From: an uncultured Actinomycetes bacterium
GTDB taxonomy: Bacteria > Actinomycetota > Acidimicrobiia > Acidimicrobiales > Microtrichaceae
Reading direction: 5' to 3'
DNA: 10,067 bases
Assembly: GCA_903930035.1 (NCBI GenBank)
Contig: CAIYXG010000239.1
Location: 1 to 10,067 of the forward strand
The position numbers and the translations under genes were made by a program. The notes under the pieces are model-generated. The model worked only from the letters and a program-made list of their open reading frames with translations, was not told the origin of the DNA and searched no databases. Within the stretch, counting starts at the first letter, position 1, and every line of letters begins with the position of its first letter. Shown piece after piece: positions 1 to 6,477 of the stretch.

Positions 1-105
1 CGCTCCGGCGTCGCTGCCGAGATCGCGGCGCTCTACACCGATCCGGTCGAGTGGCGCTTCACGAGCCCGACCGCCGGGATCGTCCGCAAACGCCCGGCGG
101 TCCCG
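1..105 (+). other. Probable coding segment in a different frame from the LCP gene (frame conflict at left edge)
   Basis: From base 1 the first frame has G or C at almost every third codon position and reads as plausible protein (…AAEIAALYTDPVEWRFTSP…). The frame used by the LCP gene has many A/T third positions over the same stretch. The first frame has no stop until 292-294, well inside the LCP domain, so an ordinary upstream gene ending here is unlikely. Either the LCP gene carries a one-base deletion (real or an assembly error) somewhere around 65-120, or this is the tail of another gene that has lost its stop. The identity of the encoded peptide is not recognisable from about 35 residues. 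This is inferred from base composition only. Confidence 0.35.
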
Positions 106-893
106 ACGACGACCGTCGCTACGGCTCGGAGCAGGACAACCCCGGGGAGCGCGCCGACGTCGTGCTGGCGATGCGGACCGGCGACGACGGCTCGGTCCGG
201 CTGCTCGAGATCCCTCGCGACCTGCTGGTCGTGGGGGAGAAGGGCGCCCCGGTCCGGCTCACCACGACGCTGCTCGACGGTCCGTCGGGGCTGACCGACA
301 GCCTGTGCCGGTCGCTCGGCCTCGGGGTGGACCACGTCGCCGAGGTCCGGTTCCCTGGACTCCGTTCGGTGGTGGACGCAGTGGGTGGCGTCGAGGTGAC
401 GACCGCCCGGCCGCTCCGCGACACGTACACAAAGTTCGAATTGCCGGCGGGTCGGAGCCTGCTCGACGGCGACGACGCCCTCGCCTACGTGGCGGCGCGG
501 CGCATCGAGGTGCAGCAGCCTGACGGCACCTGGGTGCCTGACCCGGCGGCGGGGCAGGGCCGGTCCTCGAAGGGGGCGGAGGTCCTGCGCGACCTGGCGC
601 GCCGGACGTCGCTCAGCCCGGCCCGCCCCCTCGCTGCCCAGCGCCTCGCATGGGCGACCGCGGGAGCCGTCGCGTTCGACGACCGGGTCTCGCCGACCGA
701 GGTGCCGTCGCTCCTGCGGTCCTTCCGCCAGCTGGCGGGCGCCCCGACCGCGGCACTGCCCGTCGCGGCGACCGGCACGGTGGTCCCGATCGCTCGCCTC
801 GAGGCCGGGGCGGGGGCCGTCGTCGAGCAGTTCGAGCAGCCCACCGGTGCGGGGTCCTGCACGGCGCGCCTGCCCGAGGCGCGACGTCCGTAG
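51..893 (+). CDS. LytR-CpsA-Psr (LCP) family glycan-to-peptidoglycan ligase, N-terminus unresolved
   Basis: LCP enzymes act outside the membrane and move glycan polymers (teichoic acid, arabinogalactan or capsule) from a polyprenyl-pyrophosphate carrier to peptidoglycan. Counting from a possible GTG at 51, the domain shows ERADVV (R34, D36), EIPRD (R56, D57), the GVDHVAEVRFPGLRSVVDAV-GGVEV strand-helix-strand block, and the LLDGDDALAYVAARR block (to R151). R-A-D, P-R-D and these C-terminal arginines are where the family binds pyrophosphate. The usual closing R-x-x-R-Q motif is atypical here: R171-S-S-K174-G-A. The family also normally has an N-terminal membrane helix and an nvLLvGsD strand before the R-A-D motif; neither is readable in this frame, which is open to the left edge with poor codon bias before about base 70-105. 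The start is therefore a placeholder. The stop is TAG at 891-893. Family assignment is firm; the polymer it attaches is unknown. Confidence 0.8.
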   Translation: MALHEPDRRDRPQTPGGPDDDRRYGSEQDNPGERADVVLAMRTGDDGSVRLLEIPRDLLVVGEKGAPVRLTTTLLDGPSGLTDSLCRSLGLGVDHVAEVRFPGLRSVVDAVGGVEVTTARPLRDTYTKFELPAGRSLLDGDDALAYVAARRIEVQQPDGTWVPDPAAGQGRSSKGAEVLRDLARRTSLSPARPLAAQRLAWATAGAVAFDDRVSPTEVPSLLRSFRQLAGAPTAALPVAATGTVVPIARLEAGAGAVVEQFEQPTGAGSCTARLPEARRP

Positions 894-931
894 CGGGCGA
901 CGGAGACCTGCACCAGGGCTGTGCAAGGATC

Positions 932-946
932 TGTCCCAGGGGGACA
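932..946 (+). promoter_or_regulatory. Inverted repeat over the ribosome binding site of the haloperoxidase gene
   Basis: TGTCCC-AGG-GGGACA is a perfect 6-bp inverted repeat with a 3-base loop, ending one base before the ATG at 948. The only Shine-Dalgarno-like run, AGGGGGA (938-944), lies in its loop and right arm. As RNA it would hide the ribosome binding site. As DNA it could be a small operator. The 54-base gap between the LCP stop and this start holds nothing else I can name: no clear -10/-35 pair and no U-tract terminator. The repeat is directly visible; a regulatory role is inference. Confidence 0.4.
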
Positions 947-947
947 C

Positions 948-2489
948 ATGCAGCGAGTCCGTAACTCCATGCTCCTCGTCGTGCTCGTCGCGACCGCCTG
1001 CTCGGGCGGCGCGTCGTCGACCTCCTCGCCCTCGTCGACCGCCGCTGCGCCGGCCCGGCCCGTGCGCAAGGACGTCGCACCGCTGACGATGCTCGGCCCG
1101 GTCGCCGGCCGCTGGTCCTTCCTGCCCCAGCCCGTGGCTGCCGACCCGGTCCCGGCGCCCGACCCGGCGACGGAGGTGGCCGAGCTGCGCAACCGCCGCC
1201 AGCTGGTGGCCGCCCGCCCGCTCGTCCCGTCCGACGACCGCTACACGCGGGTTGCGGAGGGCACGCCGACCCGGTTCATGGAGCTGGTCGTGGACGTCGG
1301 CCGGCGCCGGACCGTGAACCCGTTGCGCATGGCCCGGGCGCAGGCGCTCGTGGCCGTGGCCGCCCACGAGGCGTCGGTCGCCGCCGCCCGTGCCACGGTG
1401 CCGGCCGCCAGGACGCCGGAGGAGGTCGACGCCCGGCTGGCGGCCGAGCTCCCGGCCGTGGACGGCGTGGGCGTCGAGCAGCCGGCCGAGGGGCTCCCGC
1501 CCGAGCTGGTGGCGGCGGTCGCCCAGCAGACCGTGGGGTGCGCCCAGTTCCCGCCCGAGTGCCCCCGGTTCACGACGCTCGGCGACGTGGCCGCCGCCCG
1601 GGCGCTGGCCAGCGGCCGGTACTGGCCGTCCACGCTGGACGCCGCCCGGGCGCTCGGCGTGAAGGTCGGCACCGCCGTGAACCAGTACGCGTCCACCGAC
1701 GGGGCGGCGCCCTGGTCGCCGGCGCCCGACGACCTCCCCGCGGGCGGCTCGTGGGTGCCGACGCCCGGGATGTTCGCCCCGGCGCTGGAGCCGTTCGCCG
1801 GCACGTGGCGGCCGTGGAACCTGTCGTCGGGCGACCAGTACCGGCCGCCGGCCCCGCCGCAGCCCGGCACGCCCGAGTTCGCCGCCGCCGTCGAGCAGGT
1901 CCTCGACGTGGGCACCAACGTCTCGGACCGCGAGCTGCGCATCGTGCGCTACTGGGACCTGGGTCCGGGCAGCTCGACCCCGCCCGGCTACTGGGCGAGC
2001 GACGTGGCGGCCGACGCGCTGCGCACCACCACCGTGGCCGACCAGGCCGCCGCGCTCGCACTGACGACCACCGCCGCGCTCGACGCCGGCATCGCGACCT
2101 GGGACGCCAAGTACAGCTACCAGCTGGTCCGGCCCGTGTCCGCCATCCGCAAGGGCCCTGGGCCCCAGTGGCTGCCGTCGCTCGCGACGCCGCCGTTCCC
2201 GGCCTACACGTCGGGCCACGCCGCCTTCGGCACGGCGTCGGTGGTCGTGCTGTCGGCCCTGCTCCCGGCCCGGGCCGAGGAGTTCTACGACGCCGCTGCC
2301 GAGGCGGGCGACAGCCGGGTCACCGGCGGCATCCACTACTGGTTCGACGACGTCGAGGGCACCCGGCTCGGGACGAAGGTGGGCGCCGCGGCGCTCGCCC
2401 GCGCCGGCCTGACGGCCGACCCCGGCCTGACACCCGTCGAGGACCGGCTGCGGTTCACCTCGGCCGACGTGCGGGGACGTCGGCGGTGA
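948..2489 (+). CDS. Vanadium-dependent haloperoxidase family lipoprotein (PAP2/VHPO superfamily)
   Basis: Enzymes of this family use vanadate and H2O2 to oxidise halides to hypohalous acid; relatives are acid phosphatases. Of the 513 residues, 1-18 form a short lipoprotein signal (MQRVRN, hydrophobic run, VATAC with C18 as the lipidation site), followed by a Ser/Thr/Ala/Pro-rich linker. The C-terminal catalytic part has every vanadate ligand of the family pattern: K388 and R395 (KYSYQLVRP), S422-G423-H424 (YTSGH, with the axial/acid-base histidine candidates H424 and H463), and S456-R457…H463 in SRVTGGIHYWFDD. Before them, PPGYW and the DAGIATWDAKY helix are typical of the haloperoxidase branch and not of plain PAP2 phosphatases. 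C198 and C205 (GCAQFPPEC) may form a disulfide. ATG 948 is chosen over GTG 921 because it follows AGGGGGA and gives a clean signal peptide. The gene ends in a GTGA overlap with the next lipoprotein gene. The halide used, or a phosphatase activity, cannot be told from sequence. Confidence 0.9.
   Translation: MQRVRNSMLLVVLVATACSGGASSTSSPSSTAAAPARPVRKDVAPLTMLGPVAGRWSFLPQPVAADPVPAPDPATEVAELRNRRQLVAARPLVPSDDRYTRVAEGTPTRFMELVVDVGRRRTVNPLRMARAQALVAVAAHEASVAAARATVPAARTPEEVDARLAAELPAVDGVGVEQPAEGLPPELVAAVAQQTVGCAQFPPECPRFTTLGDVAAARALASGRYWPSTLDAARALGVKVGTAVNQYASTDGAAPWSPAPDDLPAGGSWVPTPGMFAPALEPFAGTWRPWNLSSGDQYRPPAPPQPGTPEFAAAVEQVLDVGTNVSDRELRIVRYWDLGPGSSTPPGYWASDVAADALRTTTVADQAAALALTTTAALDAGIATWDAKYSYQLVRPVSAIRKGPGPQWLPSLATPPFPAYTSGHAAFGTASVVVLSALLPARAEEFYDAAAEAGDSRVTGGIHYWFDDVEGTRLGTKVGAAALARAGLTADPGLTPVEDRLRFTSADVRGRRR
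2473..2477 (+). promoter_or_regulatory. Shine-Dalgarno-like GGGGA for the GTG start at 2486
   Basis: GGGGA lies eight bases before GTG 2486, inside the last codons of the haloperoxidase gene. It supports this GTG over the in-frame GTG at 2507, which would cut off the arginine-containing n-region of the signal peptide. Confidence 0.5.
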
Positions 2490-4387
2490 GGGCGCGGACC
2501 GCCCTCGTGGCCGGGGCCGTCGTGGTGGCCCTGGCCGTGGCCGGGTGCGCCGGGGAGGAGCAGACCGCGCCGCGCCCCACCACTACGACGGTGAAGAACG
2601 CCGACCGCACCGGCGGGGCCGGCGTGGTGCCGGAGCCGGTGCCCGACACCACCGTGCCCGACGGCGCCGTCGAGCTCGACGGGCTGCGGTTCACCGACGT
2701 CACCGCGGCGGCCGGCCTGGACCGGGACCGGTCGACGCGCGACCTGTTCGGCGAGGACGGCATGACCGGCGGCGTCTCGGTGGTCGACGTCGACGTCGAC
2801 GGCCGGCCCGACCTGTTCCTGAACCGATCCGGCGACGTCAACTCGCTCTACCGCAACAACGGCGACGGCACCTTCACCGACATCGCCGGGTCGGCCGGGC
2901 TGCAGGGCCCCAACCCGCAGTTCGGCTCGGGCCCCGCCGAGTTCTTCGACGCCAACGGCGACGGCGCGGTGGACGTCTACCTGGCGGCCGTGGGCGCCGA
3001 GTCCGACCGCCTGTACGTGAACGACGGCACGGGCCGGTTCACCGACCGGACGAAGGCCTCCGGCGTGTTCCAGCCGCCCCCGACCCGGCTGCGCAACGGC
3101 GACCAGGTGCACGGGGTGACCTCGGGCGACGTCGACGGCGACGGCGACCTGGACCTGGTGGTGGTCCAGTGGGACACGGCGGTGACCGAGGCCGCCGCCA
3201 ACGCCGGGGCACAGCGCGAGGCCTCCTCGGGCGACGGCCGGCTCGACCGGTTCGGCGACGTCTGCGGCGCCACCGCCGAGGTGCGCGCGCAGGGCATCGA
3301 CCGGGTGCCGCTCAACGTGCCCAACCGCAGCCGGCTCTGGCTCAACGACGGCACCGGGCGGTTCACCGACGGGACGGAGGCCTCGGGGGTGCCGTTCGAC
3401 CAGGTCCTGGGCTTCACCCCCGTGCTCGCCGACGTGGACGACGACGGCCGCCAGGACCTGGCCGTCACCGGCGACGCCTGCACCAGTCGGCTCTTCCGCA
3501 ACGACGGGAACCGCTTCGTGGACGTCACCGCGGCGGCCGGGGTCGGCACCGACGAGAACGGGATGGGCTCGGTGGTCCGCGACGTCGACGGCGACGGCCG
3601 GCCCGACTGGTTCGTCACGTCGATCTCGTACCCGACCGAGGGCAAGGTGTGCCCGGTCGTCTCGAGCATCACCGGCTGCTCGGGCAACCGGCTCTACCAC
3701 AACAACGGCGACGGCACGTTCAGCGACCACACGGACCGGCTCGGACTGCGGCACGGCTGGTGGGGCTGGGGGGCCGCGGTGGAGGACTTCACCAACACCG
3801 GCCAGGTCGCGGTCGCCCAGGCCAACGGGTTCGCCGAGCAGAGCGCCCGCCAGCCGGCCACGTCCGGCAACTGGGTCCGGGAGTACTTCCGGTGGTTCCT
3901 CCGGGACCCGATGCGGTTCTGGGTGCGCGACAGCCGCTCGGACCGCCTGCGGTTCGTGGACGTCGCACCGCAGGTGGGCCTGACCGACACGGCCACCACG
4001 ACCGGCATGGCGCCGGTGGACTACGACGGTGACGGCGACCTGGACCTGGTCGTGGTCCGCAGCGAGGGCGCGCCGGCGCTCTACCGGAACGACTCGCCGG
4101 CGCGGAGGTGGCTCACCGTCCGTCTCTCCGACCCCCGCACGCCCGGCAACCGGGCCGGGGTGGGGGCCGTCGTGACGGTGGACCCCGACGGCGGGCCCGC
4201 CCGGCGGACCGTCGCCCAGGTGCAGACCGGCGGCTCCTACGAGTCGCAGAAGCTCCCCGAGGTCCACGCCGGCCTGGGCGCCGCACCCTCGGCGACGGTC
4301 ACCGTCCGCTGGCCGGGGCAGCCGGACCCCCAGGTGGTGAAGAGGGTCACGGCCGACCAGGTCGTGACCGTCGAGCGCGCCGGCTGA
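2486..4387 (+). CDS. CRTAC1-like lipoprotein: seven FG-GAP/VCBS blades plus ASPIC/UnbV domain
   Basis: A predicted surface lipoprotein of 633 residues. The signal is MRARTA, a hydrophobic run and LAVAGC (lipidated C21), then a Thr/Pro-rich linker. Seven propeller blades follow, most with a calcium-loop motif DxDxDGxxD: residues 101-109, 155-163, 215-223, 316-324, 366-374, 434-442 (degenerate, DFTNTGQVA) and 512-520. Four blades carry the matching N-(N/D)-G-(D/T)-G-x-F-(T/S)-D element (for example RNNGDGTFTD). The C-terminal ~95 residues (about 537-632) form the ASPIC/UnbV domain, with WLTVRL, NRAGVGAVVTV at 555 and a VRWPG strand near the end. The stretch between blades 3 and 4 is about 40 residues longer than the others and includes a cysteine. 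GTG 2486 overlaps the previous stop (GTGA), so the two genes are probably translationally coupled. Family members include animal cartilage acidic protein 1 and many bacterial proteins of unknown role; binding or scaffolding is more likely than catalysis. A partnership with the haloperoxidase is inferred from gene order. Confidence 0.92.
   Translation: MRARTALVAGAVVVALAVAGCAGEEQTAPRPTTTTVKNADRTGGAGVVPEPVPDTTVPDGAVELDGLRFTDVTAAAGLDRDRSTRDLFGEDGMTGGVSVVDVDVDGRPDLFLNRSGDVNSLYRNNGDGTFTDIAGSAGLQGPNPQFGSGPAEFFDANGDGAVDVYLAAVGAESDRLYVNDGTGRFTDRTKASGVFQPPPTRLRNGDQVHGVTSGDVDGDGDLDLVVVQWDTAVTEAAANAGAQREASSGDGRLDRFGDVCGATAEVRAQGIDRVPLNVPNRSRLWLNDGTGRFTDGTEASGVPFDQVLGFTPVLADVDDDGRQDLAVTGDACTSRLFRNDGNRFVDVTAAAGVGTDENGMGSVVRDVDGDGRPDWFVTSISYPTEGKVCPVVSSITGCSGNRLYHNNGDGTFSDHTDRLGLRHGWWGWGAAVEDFTNTGQVAVAQANGFAEQSARQPATSGNWVREYFRWFLRDPMRFWVRDSRSDRLRFVDVAPQVGLTDTATTTGMAPVDYDGDGDLDLVVVRSEGAPALYRNDSPARRWLTVRLSDPRTPGNRAGVGAVVTVDPDGGPARRTVAQVQTGGSYESQKLPEVHAGLGAAPSATVTVRWPGQPDPQVVKRVTADQVVTVERAG
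2696..3540 (+). repeat. Intragenic DNA repeats encoding propeller blades
   Basis: A 20-base block encoding DVTAAAG occurs identically at 2696-2715 and 3521-3540. Shorter near-identical blocks encode the calcium loops (around 2786, 3128, 3581, 4019) and the NNGDGTF elements (around 2854 and 3701). They reflect blade duplication within the propeller gene and are not a mobile or CRISPR repeat. The two 20-mers could support recombination that deletes about 825 bp, which would remain in frame. Confidence 0.6.
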
Positions 4388-4395
4388 TCCCGCCG

Positions 4396-4401
4396 TAGCC
4401 T
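4396..4401 (+). promoter_or_regulatory. Probable -10 element (TAGCCT) of a leaderless promoter
   Basis: TAGCCT is followed by exactly six bases and then ATG 4408. This is the TAnnnT-N6-start arrangement known for leaderless transcripts in actinobacteria, in which transcription begins at the start codon. No Shine-Dalgarno sequence lies before this ATG. No convincing -35 is visible, which is common for such promoters. Confidence 0.55.
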
Positions 4402-4407
4402 GCACGC

Positions 4408-4812
4408 ATGGGTGTTGACGTCCACGTCCACGACGACCGGGTCACGGTCGACCTCTCCGGGATGGACCAGGTCTGGGCACTGGCCCGCCACTACGACATC
4501 CCGACCGCGCACATCACCTCGGCCCGCGTCGTCCCGCTGGCCGAGGCCCGCGAGGACCTGGGCTGGCGCATGGGCGGTGCGTACTGGCCAGGGACGGTCG
4601 CGACCGGCCACTTCACGGTGCCCGGCCGCAAGGGCGCCCGGCAGTTCTGGTGCGTGTACCGCGACGCGGACGTGCTGGTGGTCGACACCGACCTGGAGCG
4701 ACCGTGCCGGCTCGTGCTCCAGCATCCGGACCGGGACTTCCTGGCCTGGATCATCGGCGAGCGCGCCGGGGGCCAGATGGTCGGCGAGGCCGGCGGACCC
4801 ACCGGCGAGTAG
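4408..4812 (+). CDS. Small soluble protein of unknown function, possibly PH-like fold
   Basis: A 134-residue acidic protein with no signal peptide or membrane helix, so probably cytoplasmic. It opens with beta-rich sequence (VDVHVHDDRVTVDLSG), then a short helix (QVWALARHYDI), then IPTAHITSARVVPLAEA, WRMGGAYWPGTVATGHF, RQFWCVYRDADVLVVDTD and a closing helix (DRDFLAWIIGER). This order of strands, a P-x-x-x-I-x-x-(A/V)-x-V motif and a glycine/tryptophan loop before a GHF strand resembles small actinobacterial proteins thought to have a bacterial PH-like domain. That resemblance is from memory and is tentative. It lies 20 bases after the propeller gene but has its own leaderless-type start, so it need not belong to that unit. 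Codon bias is strong, so the gene is real even though its function is unknown. Confidence 0.88.
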   Translation: MGVDVHVHDDRVTVDLSGMDQVWALARHYDIPTAHITSARVVPLAEAREDLGWRMGGAYWPGTVATGHFTVPGRKGARQFWCVYRDADVLVVDTDLERPCRLVLQHPDRDFLAWIIGERAGGQMVGEAGGPTGE

Positions 4813-4848
4813 CCGCCCGGTCAGTTCGGCGTCGCGGCGCCGGTCGGC

Positions 4849-4854
4849 TTGACT
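4849..4854 (+). promoter_or_regulatory. Possible -10 element (TTGACT) before the MFS gene
   Basis: TTGACT stands exactly six bases before ATG 4861, the same position as the TAGCCT and TACGCT elements of its neighbours. The second base is T, not the near-invariant A, so this is the weakest of the three. No Shine-Dalgarno sequence precedes ATG 4861. Confidence 0.35.
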
Positions 4855-4860
4855 GGCACC

Positions 4861-6459
4861 ATGCGCTGGAGGGACCTCCGCACCTGGAACCCGCTCGTCG
4901 TGCTGGCCGGGGCGCAGGCGCTGCTCGTCCTCGACGCGTCGACGGCCGGCATCACCCTGGGTCCGATCGCAGCCAGTCTGGGCGCGGACGCCGGCGCCGT
5001 GCGGGGCGTGTTCACGCTCTCGGCGCTGCTCGTCGGCGTGACGCTGCTCACGGCCGGGAAGCTGGGCGACGTGCTGGGCCGGCGACGCGCCCTGCTGCTG
5101 GGTCTTGGGTTCCGGGTCGTCGGGTCGACGATGGCGGCCGCCGCGCCGACCGTGCTGGTGTTCGCCGTCGGCGAGGCGGTCCTCGAGGGGGTGGGGGCGG
5201 CGCTGGTCATCACGTCGACCGCCGCGCTGATTGCGTCGACATACCGCGGGACGCGGCGGGTCCGCGCCTACTCGGTGGTGGGCGGCGCGTGTGCCGCCGT
5301 CACGGCCCTCGGGCCGGTGCTCGGCGGCCTGGTCGTGCAGTGGTGGAGCTGGCGCGCGGTGTACGGGGCGGAGGCCGCGCTGGCCGTCCTGCTCCTGGCG
5401 GCCGCGCCCCGTGCGTTGCGGCACGAGAGGCCGAGTGTCCGCGCCCGCCCCCGTCTGGACTGGGCCGGCGCCGCCCTCAGCTCGCTCGGGCTCGTGCTCG
5501 TGGTGCTCGGTCTCCAGCAGATGGAGCGGCTCGGCTGGTGGCGGCCACGGGTCGGGGCGCCCTCGTGGTTCGGGTTCTCGCCGGCTCCCTTGCTGGTCGG
5601 GGCCGGTGCCGCCGTCCTCGTCGCGTTCGTGCGCGGGGAGCGACGTGCGCAGCGCGACGGCCGGCCCACGCTCTTCGACCTGGCGCTGCTGTCGGTGCGC
5701 GGAATGGTCCCGACGCTCCTCGTGGGCGGCGTGGCGCAGATGGCCGCCATCGGCCTGTACTTCTCCTACCCGCTCCTGCTGCTGGTCGTCCTGGAGCTCC
5801 CGCCCGCCGTCGTCGGGCTCGTCGTGGCGCCCTCGGCCGTGACGTCGTTCGCCGCAGCGCTCGCGTGGCCGCGCCTCGCCCGGCGATGGTCGCCTGCGGC
5901 CGTGGCCCGGCTCTCCGGCTGCTGCCTCGTGGCGGCCGGGCTCGCCCTGTGGGTCCGGGTGGGTCCGGGCGGCTGGGAGGTGCCCACGGCGGTGTCGGCT
6001 GCGTGCTTGGGTCTGGCTGTCGGGCTGCTCGGCGCCCAGCTGCCGGCGGCCGCACAGGGGCTGGTCGACGATGAGCACCGAAGTGAGACCGCGGGCCTGC
6101 TGGGCACGGCCCAGAACCTCGGGGCGGCGTTCGGCTTCGCCGCGGTCGGCTCGGTCGTGCTGCTCTCCATGTCCTACGGGGTCGAACAGCTGCTGCGCAC
6201 CGAGGCCGCCGTCGGCGCAGCGACCACGCGGGTCGCCGAGCTCGAGATCGACCGCGGACTGCCGTTCGTGTCGGTGGACCGGCTCCGTGCCGAGGCCGTG
6301 GAGCGCGAGGTGGCGGCCGACGACGTCGAGGGCGTGGTCCGGGCCTACGAGCGGGCACAGCGGCACGGGCTGGAGTCGGGCGCGCTGCTCGTCGCCGGCC
6401 TGGGCGTCGTGATCGTGCTGCTGGCCCGGTGGATGCCGGGCGGCCGCCGGTCCCCGTGA
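4861..6459 (+). CDS. MFS transporter, DHA2-type 14-helix drug/metabolite exporter
   Basis: A 532-residue inner-membrane protein with about fourteen hydrophobic segments, typical of proton-driven DHA2 exporters. Helix 1 carries the conserved acidic residue (LLVLDAS, D25). The helix 2-3 loop has MFS motif A (GKLGDVLGRRRALLLG). Helix 5 has antiporter motif C (GGACAAVTALGPVLGGLV), followed by WWSWRAVY. A hydrophilic stretch of roughly 70 residues between helices 13 and 14 (TEAAVGAATTRVAELEID … AYERAQRHGLESG) is the usual large last external loop of actinobacterial members. ATG 4861 is preferred; the in-frame TTG at 4849 forms part of the putative -10 element. The exported compound cannot be read from sequence, and no TetR- or MarR-type regulator is adjacent. 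Confidence 0.92.
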   Translation: MRWRDLRTWNPLVVLAGAQALLVLDASTAGITLGPIAASLGADAGAVRGVFTLSALLVGVTLLTAGKLGDVLGRRRALLLGLGFRVVGSTMAAAAPTVLVFAVGEAVLEGVGAALVITSTAALIASTYRGTRRVRAYSVVGGACAAVTALGPVLGGLVVQWWSWRAVYGAEAALAVLLLAAAPRALRHERPSVRARPRLDWAGAALSSLGLVLVVLGLQQMERLGWWRPRVGAPSWFGFSPAPLLVGAGAAVLVAFVRGERRAQRDGRPTLFDLALLSVRGMVPTLLVGGVAQMAAIGLYFSYPLLLLVVLELPPAVVGLVVAPSAVTSFAAALAWPRLARRWSPAAVARLSGCCLVAAGLALWVRVGPGGWEVPTAVSAACLGLAVGLLGAQLPAAAQGLVDDEHRSETAGLLGTAQNLGAAFGFAAVGSVVLLSMSYGVEQLLRTEAAVGAATTRVAELEIDRGLPFVSVDRLRAEAVEREVAADDVEGVVRAYERAQRHGLESGALLVAGLGVVIVLLARWMPGGRRSP

Positions 6460-6465
6460 GCGGCC

Positions 6466-6471
6466 TACGCT
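6466..6471 (+). promoter_or_regulatory. Probable -10 element (TACGCT) of a leaderless promoter
   Basis: TACGCT is followed by exactly six bases and then ATG 6478, with no Shine-Dalgarno sequence. It begins only seven bases after the stop of the MFS gene. The spacing is identical to that at 4396-4401. Confidence 0.55.
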
Positions 6472-6477
6472 CCGGCC

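Noticed and set aside
921..947. GTG 921 as start of the haloperoxidase gene
   Set aside because: It would place extra residues before the lipoprotein signal and lacks a ribosome binding site; ATG 948 directly follows AGGGGGA.
894..947. Terminator or sigma-70-type promoter between the LCP and haloperoxidase genes
   Set aside because: No T-tract hairpin and no convincing -10/-35 pair is visible; only the 932-946 inverted repeat stands out.
33..2336. Very long open frame on the minus strand opposite the LCP and haloperoxidase genes
   Set aside because: It is rich in Arg, Gly and Ala with no recognisable domain and lies opposite two well-supported genes. Such shadow frames are expected at this GC content.
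1538..2485. Upstream extension of the propeller gene frame into the haloperoxidase gene
   Set aside because: The extension is Arg/Gly-rich shadow sequence; GTG 2486 begins a perfect lipoprotein signal peptide.
2780..4045. Regularly spaced short repeats as a CRISPR or tandem repeat array
   Set aside because: The repeats are in frame, imperfect, and encode the DxDxDGxxD loops of propeller blades.
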